Assembly (NCBI GenBank): GCA_035369845.1
Contig: DAOOVD010000014.1
Span: 1-48,388, forward strand
Source: DAOOVD01 sp035369845
Lineage (GTDB): Bacteria; Bacillota; Desulfotomaculia; Desulfotomaculales; Pelotomaculaceae
Length of the DNA stretch: 48,388 nt
Direction: 5' to 3'
The position numbers and the translations under genes are program-made. This document shows, piece after piece, positions 1-8,147 of this stretch (positions are counted from its first letter, which is position 1; each line of letters opens with the position of its first letter). The notes beneath the pieces were generated by a model, which saw only the letters and a program-made list of their open reading frames with translations, was not told the DNA's origin and ran no database searches.

Positions 1-42
1 ACTGATGCGGCTGGGTATGTCCTTCTTTCGGCGGTTGAGTGA
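1..42 (+). CDS. C-terminal end of an unidentified upstream gene (partial)
   Basis: Frame 1 is open from the window edge and ends in a tandem TGA-TAA stop at 40-45, just before a strong intrinsic terminator at 49-76. That arrangement suits the last 13 codons (ending ...LLSAVE) of a gene whose transcript stops here. The fragment is too short to identify. Frame 2 is also open but runs through the terminator, so frame 1 is preferred. Confidence 0.3.
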   Translation, partial: TDAAGYVLLSAVE

Positions 43-48
43 TAATTG

Positions 49-76
49 CCCGATCCCGCAAGGGGTTGGGTTTTTC
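49..76 (+). terminator. Rho-independent terminator upstream of ruvC
   Basis: A 9-bp stem (49-57 with 62-70, two G.U pairs) closed by a GCAA tetraloop is followed directly by TTTTTCTTT. It separates the upstream gene from ruvCAB. Confidence 0.75.
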
Positions 77-179
77 TTTGAAGAAGGATTGGCTTTTTTT
101 TCGTAGAATTAAGCCTTTATATTACTGGAAAGTTTTATTGCATTTGAAATCAAGAAGTGCCTGCGGGGGTGGCTGAGAG

Positions 180-668
180 ATGCTGATAATGGGCGTGGAT
201 CCCGGAACGGCGATAACCGGTTTTGGCCTAGTCGATTATCAGGGAAACTGTTTTTCTCTAATCGAATGCGGCTGTATCCGCACCCTGCCGGGGGAGCCCA
301 TGGCATTGAGACTCAACACCCTCTATGGCCGGCTTTTGGAACTGATCGGGCGCTTCAACCCGCAGCATTTCGCCGTGGAGGAACTCTTTTTCAACAAGAA
401 CGCCCGCACCGCGCTGGCCGTCGGCCATGCCAGGGGGGTTTGCATGCTGGCCGCTGCGGGTTCCGGCCTGCAGGTTTTTGAATACACGCCTCTTCAGGTG
501 AAACAGGCGGTCGTGGGTTTCGGCAGGGCGGGGAAAAGCCAGGTGCAATTTATGGTAAAAACAATCTTGAACCTGCCGGCTCCTCCCGAGCCGGACGACG
601 TTGCCGACGCTCTGGCGGTGGCCATATGCCACGCTCACATGTACGCATGGGAAGGAAAGATAAAATGA
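180..668 (+). CDS. ruvC: Crossover junction endodeoxyribonuclease RuvC
   Basis: This is the Holliday-junction resolvase that cuts four-way junctions held by RuvAB during recombinational repair. The protein has 162 residues, normal for the family. The RNase H-like fold shows at the start in GVDPGTAITGFG, which carries the first catalytic Asp. AVEELFF carries the central Glu, and the C-terminal PDDVADALAVAICH supplies the last acidic pair. The ATG at 180 is used because it leads directly into the conserved first strand; the purine-rich GGGGGTGGCTGAG precedes it. The stop overlaps the ruvA start (ATGA), so the two are translationally coupled in a ruvC-ruvA-ruvB operon. Confidence 0.95.
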   Translation: MLIMGVDPGTAITGFGLVDYQGNCFSLIECGCIRTLPGEPMALRLNTLYGRLLELIGRFNPQHFAVEELFFNKNARTALAVGHARGVCMLAAAGSGLQVFEYTPLQVKQAVVGFGRAGKSQVQFMVKTILNLPAPPEPDDVADALAVAICHAHMYAWEGKIK

Positions 669-1258
669 TTGCCTTTTTGAGGGGGAAATTGAGAGAGATA
701 CAGGCAGGCGCCGTGATCCTGGATGTTTGCGGCGTGGGATTCAAGGTCAGGGTGCCGCTGTCCCTCCTCCACAGACTGCCGGAAAAGGACAGTGAAGTCT
801 CTCTCCACACCCATCTGGTGGTGCGTGAAAACGGTTTTGACCTGTACGGATTTCAGGAAAGGGAAGAACTGGATTATTTCATCAAGCTCCTGAACGTGTC
901 GGGAATCGGCCCTAAAGGGGCACTGGCGATTTTAACCCTGTTTTCCCCGGGTGAAATCGGGCGCGCTATCGTGGACGAGGATGCGGTTTCGCTTACCAGG
1001 GTGCCGGGAGTGGGCAAAAAGACGGCCGGAAGAATAATACTGGAACTGAAAGATAAAATAACGGTCCTGCCTTTGGAGCGGGAGGCCGGAAGCGCCGGAG
1101 GCGGCGGAGATCTCGACGCGGTCGAGGCGCTGATCGCGCTCGGCTATTCCCCTGCGGAAGCACGCAGTGCCGTGAGAGAAGTGCGGGACAAGGCGGATGC
1201 CGTGCCGTCCGTTGCGGAACTGGTCAGAAGCGCCCTGCGCCTGCTGGTAAAGAAGTAA
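665..1258 (+). CDS. ruvA: Holliday junction branch migration protein RuvA
   Basis: RuvA binds four-way junctions as a tetramer and loads the RuvB motor. The 197-residue protein shows the N-terminal OB domain starting MIAFLRGKL. Two helix-hairpin-helix motifs follow (ISGIGPKGALAIL-type at about 70-83, VPGVGKKTAGRIILEL at about 105-120), then a flexible linker and the C-terminal RuvB-binding domain (VEALIALGYSPAEARSAV). The start at 665 overlaps the ruvC stop by 4 bases and has GGAAAG upstream. An in-frame earlier start at 626 would add 13 residues from within ruvC and is unlikely. Confidence 0.95.
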   Translation: MIAFLRGKLREIQAGAVILDVCGVGFKVRVPLSLLHRLPEKDSEVSLHTHLVVRENGFDLYGFQEREELDYFIKLLNVSGIGPKGALAILTLFSPGEIGRAIVDEDAVSLTRVPGVGKKTAGRIILELKDKITVLPLEREAGSAGGGGDLDAVEALIALGYSPAEARSAVREVRDKADAVPSVAELVRSALRLLVKK

Positions 1259-1305
1259 ATCTGCTTCAGCCGGCATGAATACGAATATTTTGAGGTGCAG
1301 ATGTT

Positions 1306-2328
1306 ATGGACGACAGGCTGATATCGGCGGCAGCCCGCCCGGAGGATGCGGAAGAGGCAAGTTTGAGGCCGCGCAGGATGGAGGAATACATAGGCCAGGA
1401 AAAGGTAAAAGAAACGATATCTGTATATATTCAGGCCGCCCGCGAACGGCGGGAAGCGCTTGACCACGTCCTGCTGTTCGGCCCGCCGGGGCTGGGCAAG
1501 ACCACACTCGCCAATATTATCGCCAATGAAATGGGGGTGAGCATCAGAACAACCTCCGGGCCTGCTATAGAACGGCCGGGTGATCTTGCCGCCATACTCA
1601 CGAACCTGGCGCCGGGCGACGTGCTGTTTATAGACGAAATACACCGGCTGAGCAGGGCGGTGGAGGAGGTGCTATATCCTGCCATGGAGGACTACGCACT
1701 GGATATAATTATCGGCAAGGGTCCTGGCGCCCGGTCGCTGAGGCTGGATCTTCCCCGTTTTACCCTTGTCGGAGCCACCACCCGCGCCGGTTTGCTTACT
1801 TCCCCCCTGCGGGACCGCTTTGGCGTGATCAGCAGGCTGGAATACTATCAGCCTGAAGACCTCGTTCTCATCATCAGGAGGGCCGCGAAGATACTGGGAG
1901 TTGAAATTACCGGCGACGGCGCGTTTGAGATCGCCGGCCGTTCCCGGGGCACGCCGAGGGTCGCCAACCGCCTGCTGAAAAGGGTGAGGGATTATGCCCA
2001 GGTCCGGGCGGATGGCGTTATAACCTTTGATGTGGCAACTGAGGCGCTTGAATTTATGGAGGTTGACAGGCTGGGGCTGGACATAACCGACCGGAAGCTG
2101 CTCCTGACCATAATTCGGAAATTCGGGGGCGGACCGGTGGGGCTGGATACCTTGGCGGCCTCTACAAGCGAGGAGCCTGAAACAATAGAGGACGTTTACG
2201 AGCCGTTCCTGATTCAGATCGGTATGCTGGCAAGAACACCGCGCGGCAGGGTGGTTACTGCTTTCGCTTTTCGACATTTGGGCCTGGAGCCTGTGAAAGA
2301 AGGCTTCGACCAGGGAACGCTCTGGTAA
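1306..2328 (+). CDS. ruvB: Holliday junction branch migration ATPase RuvB
   Basis: RuvB is the hexameric AAA+ motor that drives branch migration with RuvA. The 340-residue protein has Walker A GPPGLGKTTLA (about 59-69), Walker B LFIDEIHRL, sensor 1 GATTRAG, the arginine-finger region SPLRDRFG, and the C-terminal winged helix DNA-binding domain (GPVGLDTLAA, then the terminal TPRGRVVTAFAFRHLG). It lies 47 bases after ruvA; GAGGTG at 1292-1297 is a usable Shine-Dalgarno for the ATG at 1306. Confidence 0.97.
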   Translation: MDDRLISAAARPEDAEEASLRPRRMEEYIGQEKVKETISVYIQAARERREALDHVLLFGPPGLGKTTLANIIANEMGVSIRTTSGPAIERPGDLAAILTNLAPGDVLFIDEIHRLSRAVEEVLYPAMEDYALDIIIGKGPGARSLRLDLPRFTLVGATTRAGLLTSPLRDRFGVISRLEYYQPEDLVLIIRRAAKILGVEITGDGAFEIAGRSRGTPRVANRLLKRVRDYAQVRADGVITFDVATEALEFMEVDRLGLDITDRKLLLTIIRKFGGGPVGLDTLAASTSEEPETIEDVYEPFLIQIGMLARTPRGRVVTAFAFRHLGLEPVKEGFDQGTLW

Positions 2329-2341
2329 GGCCGGCCGCAAC

Positions 2342-2971
2342 ATGTGTTACCTGCCTGCCGGGCGCGGTTGCGGGTTGATTCGAAATATTTTCCGCAAAAT
2401 TTTCCAAAGGGGTGTTTTTCCCATAAAAATATTGCTTCACACGTGCTGCGGGCCGTGTTCGATTTATCCCGCGGAGTACCTGAAAGGAATGGGGATGGAT
2501 GTCACGGGATTTTTTTTCAACCCGAACATTCACCCTTACACGGAATTCGTAAAGCGCAAGGAAACCCTGGAAAAATATGCCCCGGAGATAGGCCTGAAGG
2601 TAATTTTCGACGGCAGCTACCTCCTTGAGGATTTCCTTCGGGGCGTCGCAGGCAGGGAAACCGACCGCTGCCGGTTCTGTTACGAAATGCGTTTGGACCA
2701 AACCGCACGGGCGGCAAGAGAAGGAAAATTCGACTGTTTCAGCACCACGCTTTTGGTCAGCCCCTTCCAGAAACACGAACTGATCAGGGAAGTCGGCCTT
2801 TCGGCGGGGGAAAAGCACGGCGTCCCTTTTTATTGCGTTGATTTCAGGAGCGGCTACCGTGGAGCGGCGGCCCGTTCCAGGGAGCTGGGCATGTACCGGC
2901 AGAAATACTGCGGCTGTATTTACAGTGAAAAAGATCGTTACTTGGGACACCGGGGAAGGGGGGCGGGGTAA
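2342..2971 (+). CDS. queH: Epoxyqueuosine reductase QueH
   Basis: QueH (formerly DUF208) performs the last queuosine step, reducing epoxyqueuosine to queuosine in tRNA; it replaces QueG in many Firmicutes. Visible are the N-terminal LLHTCCGPCSIYP cysteine cluster, the middle DRCRFCYEMRL CxxC, and the C-terminal YRQKYCGCIYSEKDR, which together ligate Fe-S and metal centres. The pathway partners queA and tgt lie 1.7 kb downstream. The ATG at 2342 gives about 28 residues before the conserved core and has only a weak ribosome binding site. AAAGGGG at 2406-2412 hints at a later start, but only ATA or TTG codons follow it, so the start is uncertain. Confidence 0.88.
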   Translation: MCYLPAGRGCGLIRNIFRKIFQRGVFPIKILLHTCCGPCSIYPAEYLKGMGMDVTGFFFNPNIHPYTEFVKRKETLEKYAPEIGLKVIFDGSYLLEDFLRGVAGRETDRCRFCYEMRLDQTARAAREGKFDCFSTTLLVSPFQKHELIREVGLSAGEKHGVPFYCVDFRSGYRGAAARSRELGMYRQKYCGCIYSEKDRYLGHRGRGAG

Positions 2972-2975
2972 GTTG

Positions 2976-3188
2976 ATGTGGGACTATTTTGGCAAGATTA
3001 TTCTGGTGTTCGGCATGCTCCTCGTGGCCGTGGGCGGTTTGATGCTTCTCGCTGGTAAAATCGGCCTGGGACGCCTGCCTGGTGATATTTTTATACAGAA
3101 GGGGAATTTCAGTTTTTATTTTCCCCTGGGAACCTGCATCATCTTGAGTATACTGCTTACCATAATTGTCAGTTTCATCCGCCGGTGA
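2976..3188 (+). CDS. DUF2905 family small membrane protein
   Basis: This 70-residue protein matches the DUF2905 pattern: an N-terminal hydrophobic helix (KIILVFGMLLVAVGGLMLL), the conserved short loop GRLPGDIFIQKGNFSFYFP, and a second transmembrane helix (CIILSILLTIIVSFI). The function of the family is unknown. The ATG at 2976 is preceded by GGGAAGGGGGGCGGGG and starts 4 bases after the queH stop, so it is likely cotranscribed. A terminator overlaps its stop codon, marking the end of the ruv-queH transcript. Confidence 0.85.
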   Translation: MWDYFGKIILVFGMLLVAVGGLMLLAGKIGLGRLPGDIFIQKGNFSFYFPLGTCIILSILLTIIVSFIRR

Positions 3189-3217
3189 CGAACCGTTTAC
3201 ACCGGCTTGTTTTTTTA
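3181..3217 (+). terminator. Rho-independent terminator after the DUF2905 gene
   Basis: A 7-bp perfect stem GCCGGTG/CACCGGC (3181-3187 with 3200-3206) with a 12-base loop is followed by TTGTTTTTTT. The stem begins inside the last codons of the preceding gene. Confidence 0.75.
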
Positions 3218-3278
3218 TGAAAGGATTTTAAATATTTTTTGTCGAAAGATGAATTATTTACTAAATTATTAGCGGGGG

Positions 3279-4655
3279 ATGAGCTTGCCGGTAAGGAAAA
3301 TACTGTTTCTGGTTTCTCTTACGGCGTGTGCGGCGGTGCTTTTTGTCTTGCGGGTGGAGGCTGCGGAATCGCGTAATGTGCGGGTGGCGCTCGTCACACA
3401 GGCGGACGCCGTCTCATTTAAGGTTGAGGGAAATTACCGGCTGGTTGACCAGTCAACTGGCAGGGAAATAGCGAGGCTCGTACCGGGCGAGAGTTGCCGG
3501 GCGGTACTGAAGGGCGGCAAACTGGAGCTTTACGGGAAAAATCGTTACGGTGCGTTTAACGGTCCGGTAACGGTGCGGCCTGAAAGTTTCGGGATCAGCA
3601 TAGTCGGCGAAAGCGGGAATGCGGCGGAAAGGCTTTCAGCCGACGGACTGTTTGTGCTGAACGGGGAAGGCAGAATCATTCCTCTGGCCGGAGTGACTGA
3701 ACCTGCGGTGGAAGCCGCGGGCGGAGTAAGTTTGCTGAAAACCGCCTCCGGGCTTGATCTGGTGTCGCTGACCGCCGCCGGTGAAACCCGGCGTTACCGC
3801 GGTAGCATGGAATTCAGGCTGGAGAACGGAAAAATTTCTGCAATCAACGAACTGGATATCGAGGACTACCTGCGCGGGGTGGTGCCGTCGGAAATGTACC
3901 CGTTCTGGCCACAGGAGGCCCTCAAGGCACAGGCGGTGGCTTCCCGCAACTACGCCCTGCAGAGGATGGAAGAAACCGGGGGAAGTGCGTTTAATTTGAG
4001 CAACAACCAGTTGAACCAGGTGTACAAGGGATACGACGCCGAGACGGCGGCGACGAACCGAGCCGTGGATGAGACACGGGGAATGGTCATGCTCAGCAAG
4101 GGCAGCCTGATTTCCGCGTTTTTTCACTCCAGCAGCGGCGGATATACCGAAAACAGCGAGGACGTCTGGACTTATCCCCTCCCTTACATCAAATGGAAGG
4201 CCGATCCTTACGATAAAAACGGCGATCATTATGACTGGCAGGTTAAGTACACTGCTCAGCAGCTTATGGATAAGCTTAAGTCGGCAGGTTACGATTTTAA
4301 GAAAATCAGGGACGTAAAAGAGGTTGCCCGAACCGACTCCGGCGCGAGGGTCAAAAAAATTACAGTGGTCGGTGACGGCCCCCCCGGAGGCAGGGTCGAC
4401 ATATTCAATGCCGACCGCGTAAGGACGGCCCTCGGTCTGAAAAGCGCCCGGTTTTCGATGAAGAAGGTGTTCGGCAGGGACAGTTGTCTGACCGAGGTGA
4501 CATTTACGGGAAGCGGCCTCGGACACGGCCTGGGGATGTCGCAGTACGGCGCCTGCGGCATGGCCAAGCAAGGTTATAATTACCAGGACATTTTGAAATA
4601 CTATTATAGTGGAATCGTCCTGGCCCCCGGTTACGGCGGAAGGCCGGCGCCGTAG
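3279..4655 (+). CDS. SpoIID/LytB domain protein, secreted
   Basis: This is a 458-residue exported protein of the SpoIID/LytB family, lytic transglycosylases that in sporulation remodel peptidoglycan during engulfment. An N-terminal signal peptide (RKILFLVSLTACAAVLFVLRVEA) precedes the extracellular region. The SpoIID domain begins near residue 180 (ISAINELDIEDYLRGVVPSEM, with the Glu expected to be catalytic). It continues through QALKAQAVASRNYAL and ends with the GxGLGHGLGMSQYGA block. The ATG at 3279 is very close to its GGGGG ribosome binding site; the TTG at 3285 is better spaced and may be the real start. It is a paralogue-type SpoIID, not proven to be the canonical sporulation gene. Confidence 0.85.
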   Translation: MSLPVRKILFLVSLTACAAVLFVLRVEAAESRNVRVALVTQADAVSFKVEGNYRLVDQSTGREIARLVPGESCRAVLKGGKLELYGKNRYGAFNGPVTVRPESFGISIVGESGNAAERLSADGLFVLNGEGRIIPLAGVTEPAVEAAGGVSLLKTASGLDLVSLTAAGETRRYRGSMEFRLENGKISAINELDIEDYLRGVVPSEMYPFWPQEALKAQAVASRNYALQRMEETGGSAFNLSNNQLNQVYKGYDAETAATNRAVDETRGMVMLSKGSLISAFFHSSSGGYTENSEDVWTYPLPYIKWKADPYDKNGDHYDWQVKYTAQQLMDKLKSAGYDFKKIRDVKEVARTDSGARVKKITVVGDGPPGGRVDIFNADRVRTALGLKSARFSMKKVFGRDSCLTEVTFTGSGLGHGLGMSQYGACGMAKQGYNYQDILKYYYSGIVLAPGYGGRPAP

Positions 4656-4680
4656 AGAATTATGGGCGGGAGTTGAGCAG

Positions 4681-5706
4681 GTGAAGCTTTCTGATTTTGA
4701 CTTTTCCCTGCCCGGTGAACTGATTGCCCAGGAGCCGCCGGAACGCAGGGATCAGTCGCGCTTGCTGGTAGTGAGATTGAACTCGGAGGAATTCGAACAC
4801 CGGATGTTTAGGGATATAACCAGCTACCTCAGACCCGGCGATGCTCTCGTTATAAACGACACCAGGGTAATTCCGGCCAGGCTGATAGGTGTAAAAGCGG
4901 GCACCGGTGCGAGGATTGAAGTGCTTCTGCTAAGACAACTTGACGGTTTACGCTGGGAGGCGCTGGTCCGGCCGGGCAGGAGAGCGGGTCCCGGAACGGA
5001 AATAAGTTTCGGCGGCAAGAGTCTTGAGTGCAGGGTGATAAAGAATACCGGCTACGGCGGCAGGGTTGTGGAATTCAGATGTGACGGCTCCTTCGAAGAT
5101 GCTTTGGACCGTTTGGGTTTGATGCCGCTGCCTCCGTATATAAAAAAGCCGCTTTTGGACAGGAATCGTTACCAGACCGTCTATGCCCGGCAGGCAGGGT
5201 CGGCAGCGGCCCCCACGGCCGGGCTTCATTTTTCGGAGGAACTGCTTTCCCGGATCAGAGAAAAAGGAGTTGCCGTGGTACCGGTGCTTTTGCACGTCGG
5301 TCTGGGTACTTTCCGTCCGGTGAAGGTGGAGGATATCAGAAAACACCACATGCACGCCGAATATTACGAAATTTCGGAGGGGTCGGCTGCTGAAATAAAT
5401 AAGGCCAGGCGCGCGGGGGGAAAGGTGATTGCCGTCGGTACCACTACCACCCGCTGCCTGGAAAGCGCGGCGGATGACAGCGGTCAGGTCCGTGCCGGTA
5501 CCGGCTGGACAGATATCTTCATTTATCCCGGCTACCGTTTTAAAGCCGTACAGGGGTTGATCACAAACTTTCACCTGCCCAAATCCACTCTTTTGATGAT
5601 GGTGTGCGCCCTGGCCGGCCGGGATAAAACCCTGGCGGCTTACAGGGAGGCTGTGAACAGGCGTTACAGGTTCTTCAGCTTCGGGGACGCTATGTTGATT
5701 ATTTAA
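4681..5706 (+). CDS. queA: S-adenosylmethionine:tRNA ribosyltransferase-isomerase QueA
   Basis: QueA transfers and isomerises the ribosyl moiety of SAM onto preQ1-modified tRNA to form epoxyqueuosine. The 341-residue protein starts VKLSDFDFSLPGELIAQEP and contains the family blocks PGDALVINDTRVIPARL, YQTVYA..GSAAAPTAGLHF, HVGLGTFRPV and ITNFHLPKSTLLMMV. The GTG at 4681 is chosen because GGGAG lies 8 bases upstream and the conserved N-terminus begins there; an upstream extension would overlap the SpoIID-like gene. It lies between queH and tgt. Confidence 0.95.
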   Translation: MKLSDFDFSLPGELIAQEPPERRDQSRLLVVRLNSEEFEHRMFRDITSYLRPGDALVINDTRVIPARLIGVKAGTGARIEVLLLRQLDGLRWEALVRPGRRAGPGTEISFGGKSLECRVIKNTGYGGRVVEFRCDGSFEDALDRLGLMPLPPYIKKPLLDRNRYQTVYARQAGSAAAPTAGLHFSEELLSRIREKGVAVVPVLLHVGLGTFRPVKVEDIRKHHMHAEYYEISEGSAAEINKARRAGGKVIAVGTTTTRCLESAADDSGQVRAGTGWTDIFIYPGYRFKAVQGLITNFHLPKSTLLMMVCALAGRDKTLAAYREAVNRRYRFFSFGDAMLII

Positions 5707-5880
5707 ACACTGTACTAATTTGAAAGAAAAGGTTAAAATGGGTAATAGCTGTGATCTGGCAAGGAGGAACACAAATTTTCGGCAAAAGGATTGAAAAAAG
5801 GTCTGCCGGCAAAGCCTTTTCCGGGCCTTTAACAGCTTTGCGGCGCTACCGGCGGCCGGGCTGAAAATTTGCGGAAAGTT

Positions 5881-6993
5881 ATGGCTGTATCTTTTACGGT
5901 TGTATGTGAGGATCCGTCAAGCAAGGCCCGTCTGGGACTGTTGCGCACTCCTCGCGGAGTGGTGGAGACGCCGGTTTTTATGCCGGTAGGCACCCAGGCG
6001 ACAGTAAAGACTATGACTCCGGAAGAAGTAAGGGAGGCCGGCGGGCGTCTCATATTAAGCAATACCTACCACCTTTATCTGAGGCCGGGACATGAATTGA
6101 TCCGTGAGGCGGGAGGACTGCACAGGTTTATGCACTGGGATGGTCCGATCCTGACCGACAGCGGGGGATTTCAGGTTTTCAGCCTTGCGCCCCTGCGAAA
6201 GGTCACCGAAGAAGGTGTTGTTTTCAGATCTCATATAGACGGCACCGAGCATTTCTTCAGTCCGGAAAAGGCGACGGAAGTGCAGATGGCGCTCGGTTCC
6301 GATATCGCCATGGCTTTTGACGAGTGCGCCCCGTATCCTTGCAGCCGGGATTATGCCCGGGAGGCTCTTGAACGGACCACCCGCTGGGCTGAAAGGTGCC
6401 TGGCGGTTCACGGGAAGGAAGATCAGGGCATGTTCGGTATCGTGCAGGGAGGCATGTTTCCGGATCTTCGCGAGAGGAGCGCGCGGGAACTGGTGGACTT
6501 GAATTTTTGCGGCTATGCCGTTGGCGGGTTGAGCGTCGGGGAGCCGAAGGATTTGATGTACGAGGTGCTGGATCATACCATGCAGTTCCTTCCCGCAGAA
6601 AAGCCGCGCTACCTTATGGGGGTCGGTTCTCCAGACTGTCTCGTGGAGGGTGTTGTAAGGGGGGTCGACATGTTCGACTGCGTGCTGCCGACCAGGATAG
6701 CCCGGAACGGGACGGTTTTGACCCGCAGGGGGAAAATCGTGGTCCGCAACGCCGAATACGCGAGGGATTTTACTCCCCTGGACCCGGAATGCGACTGTTA
6801 CGCCTGCAGACACTACCACCGCGCTTATGTCAGGCACCTGATCAAGTCGGGCGAAGTGCTCGGTATCCGCCTTACCACCATACACAACCTCTATTTCGTG
6901 TTGAAACTGATGGAAGAATTGAGGGAAGCTGTGCGTGAAGGGAAGACGAGAGAGTTCAGGACCAGTTTTTTTAAAAAATACCACGCAGCTTGA
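5881..6993 (+). CDS. tgt: Queuine/preQ1 tRNA-guanine transglycosylase
   Basis: Tgt exchanges the wobble guanine of GUN-anticodon tRNAs for preQ1. It has about 370 residues and a TIM-barrel fold. The catalytic first Asp is in LTDSGGFQVFSL, the nucleophile Asp in GVDMFDCVLPTR, and substrate-binding GGLSVGEPK is present. The C-terminal zinc site is CDCYACRHYHRAYVRHL. ATG 5881 is taken as start; a TTG at 5869 in the same frame is possible. No queCDEF genes are present here, so preQ1 supply is encoded elsewhere or salvaged. A 174-base gap separates it from queA. Confidence 0.95.
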   Translation: MAVSFTVVCEDPSSKARLGLLRTPRGVVETPVFMPVGTQATVKTMTPEEVREAGGRLILSNTYHLYLRPGHELIREAGGLHRFMHWDGPILTDSGGFQVFSLAPLRKVTEEGVVFRSHIDGTEHFFSPEKATEVQMALGSDIAMAFDECAPYPCSRDYAREALERTTRWAERCLAVHGKEDQGMFGIVQGGMFPDLRERSARELVDLNFCGYAVGGLSVGEPKDLMYEVLDHTMQFLPAEKPRYLMGVGSPDCLVEGVVRGVDMFDCVLPTRIARNGTVLTRRGKIVVRNAEYARDFTPLDPECDCYACRHYHRAYVRHLIKSGEVLGIRLTTIHNLYFVLKLMEELREAVREGKTREFRTSFFKKYHAA

Positions 6994-7081
6994 CTTCTTT
7001 AAATTTATCCGCAAAAAAGGATTTCCCTCAGTCGGAACGAAATTAAACGAATTTAGAAGCAATTAGAAAGGGGGTCTGGGA

Positions 7082-7369
7082 GTGAATTCACAAGTAATCA
7101 CCTGGCTGTATATAGCCGGACTTTTTCTGGTTCTGTACTTTCTAATGATCCGGCCGCAGCAGCAGCGCCAGAAAAAGCACCAGGAGATGCTGAAAAGCCT
7201 TAAGACGGATGACAGGGTAATAACTGTCGGCGGCATTTACGGTACAATCGTCAAGATCAAAGACAAGTCTGTTGTGCTGAGAGTGGCCGATAACGTGCGC
7301 ATAGAGTTTTCCAAAACAGCCATCTCTGGAATCATTAGCAAGGATGAAGAAGAAAAAGGTAGCGACTAG
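7082..7369 (+). CDS. yajC: Preprotein translocase subunit YajC
   Basis: YajC is the small accessory subunit of the SecDF-YajC complex. The 95-residue product has one N-terminal transmembrane helix (ITWLYIAGLFLVLYFLMI) followed by the typical RPQQQRQKKHQEMLKSL and a cytoplasmic domain with GDRVITVGGIYG-like and VVLRVADNVRIEFSKTAI blocks. The GTG at 7082 has AAAGGGGG upstream with good spacing. It is followed by a terminator, then the HD gene and secD-secF. Confidence 0.95.
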   Translation: MNSQVITWLYIAGLFLVLYFLMIRPQQQRQKKHQEMLKSLKTDDRVITVGGIYGTIVKIKDKSVVLRVADNVRIEFSKTAISGIISKDEEEKGSD

Positions 7370-7373
7370 GCCA

Positions 7374-7404
7374 AAAAGGAGTAGACCTGTCGTCTGCTCC
7401 TTTT
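7374..7404. terminator. Intrinsic terminator after yajC
   Basis: A 13-bp stem with one G.U pair (AAAAGGAGTAGAC / GTCTGCTCCTTTT, 7374-7386 with 7392-7404) has a 5-base loop and ends in T's on both strands. It may act as a partial stop between yajC and the HD-secDF genes. Confidence 0.75.
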
Positions 7405-7447
7405 CTCCTAATCGCTTGACCGTCCGGTTGTGGGGGGTTGTCCGGTA

Positions 7448-8107
7448 ATGATCACCCTGGAAGACCTGAAAAAGGATCCCGTAGTCGACGCCTTTATCCG
7501 TAAAGGCAACAAGTATCTCGGCGTGCTGGGTTTTACCGAACACAGCTACCGTCACGTAAACCTGGTTTCCAGCATCGCCAAAAACATCCTCGAGCGGCTG
7601 GGATATCCCCAAAGGCAGGCCGAACTGGCGTCCATGGCGGGGTACATGCACGATATCGGAAACGTGATCAGCCGCAATGACCACGGTATTTCAGGGGCTG
7701 TAATCACCTACCCGATTTTAATGCAGATGGGAATGCATCCTGACGAAATTGCCACTGTAATCTCGGCTATCGCCAACCACGAGGAGCAGTACGGACACGC
7801 CGTGAACAGCGTGGCGGCCGCACTGATTGTGGCGGACAAATCCGACGTTCACCGCTCGAGGGTGCGTAACCCCGATTTTGCCACATTCGATATTCACGAC
7901 CGGGTCAACTACGCGGTCGAACATTCTTTCCTCTGGGTGGCTGACGACAAGCGGACAATTACCATGGAGCTTACCATCGATATCGACATCTGTCCGGTTA
8001 TGGAATATTTCGAGATATTTTTGAGCCGCATGATCATGTGCAGGCGGGCGGCAGCTTTTCTGAAATGCAATTTTGAGCTGGTGGTTAACGGAGCCAAGCT
8101 GCTGTAG
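7448..8107 (+). CDS. HD domain phosphohydrolase-like protein
   Basis: This is a 219-residue protein of the HD superfamily of metal-dependent phosphohydrolases. The His ligands appear in order as HSYRHVNLV (about 29-37), YMHDIGNVIS (the HD doublet), ANHEEQYGH and ADKSDVHRSR. The substrate is unknown; a nucleotide or phosphate ester is inferred from the fold. It sits between yajC and secD, a placement seen in related Clostridia, but no direct link to secretion can be read from it. ATG 7448 is chosen; GGGGGG lies about 10 bases upstream. An in-frame GTG at 7430 would add 6 residues. Confidence 0.8.
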   Translation: MITLEDLKKDPVVDAFIRKGNKYLGVLGFTEHSYRHVNLVSSIAKNILERLGYPQRQAELASMAGYMHDIGNVISRNDHGISGAVITYPILMQMGMHPDEIATVISAIANHEEQYGHAVNSVAAALIVADKSDVHRSRVRNPDFATFDIHDRVNYAVEHSFLWVADDKRTITMELTIDIDICPVMEYFEIFLSRMIMCRRAAAFLKCNFELVVNGAKLL

Positions 8108-8147
8108 CCGGTGGTTCCAGATAAAGATGCCATAGGGGGAATGGAAC

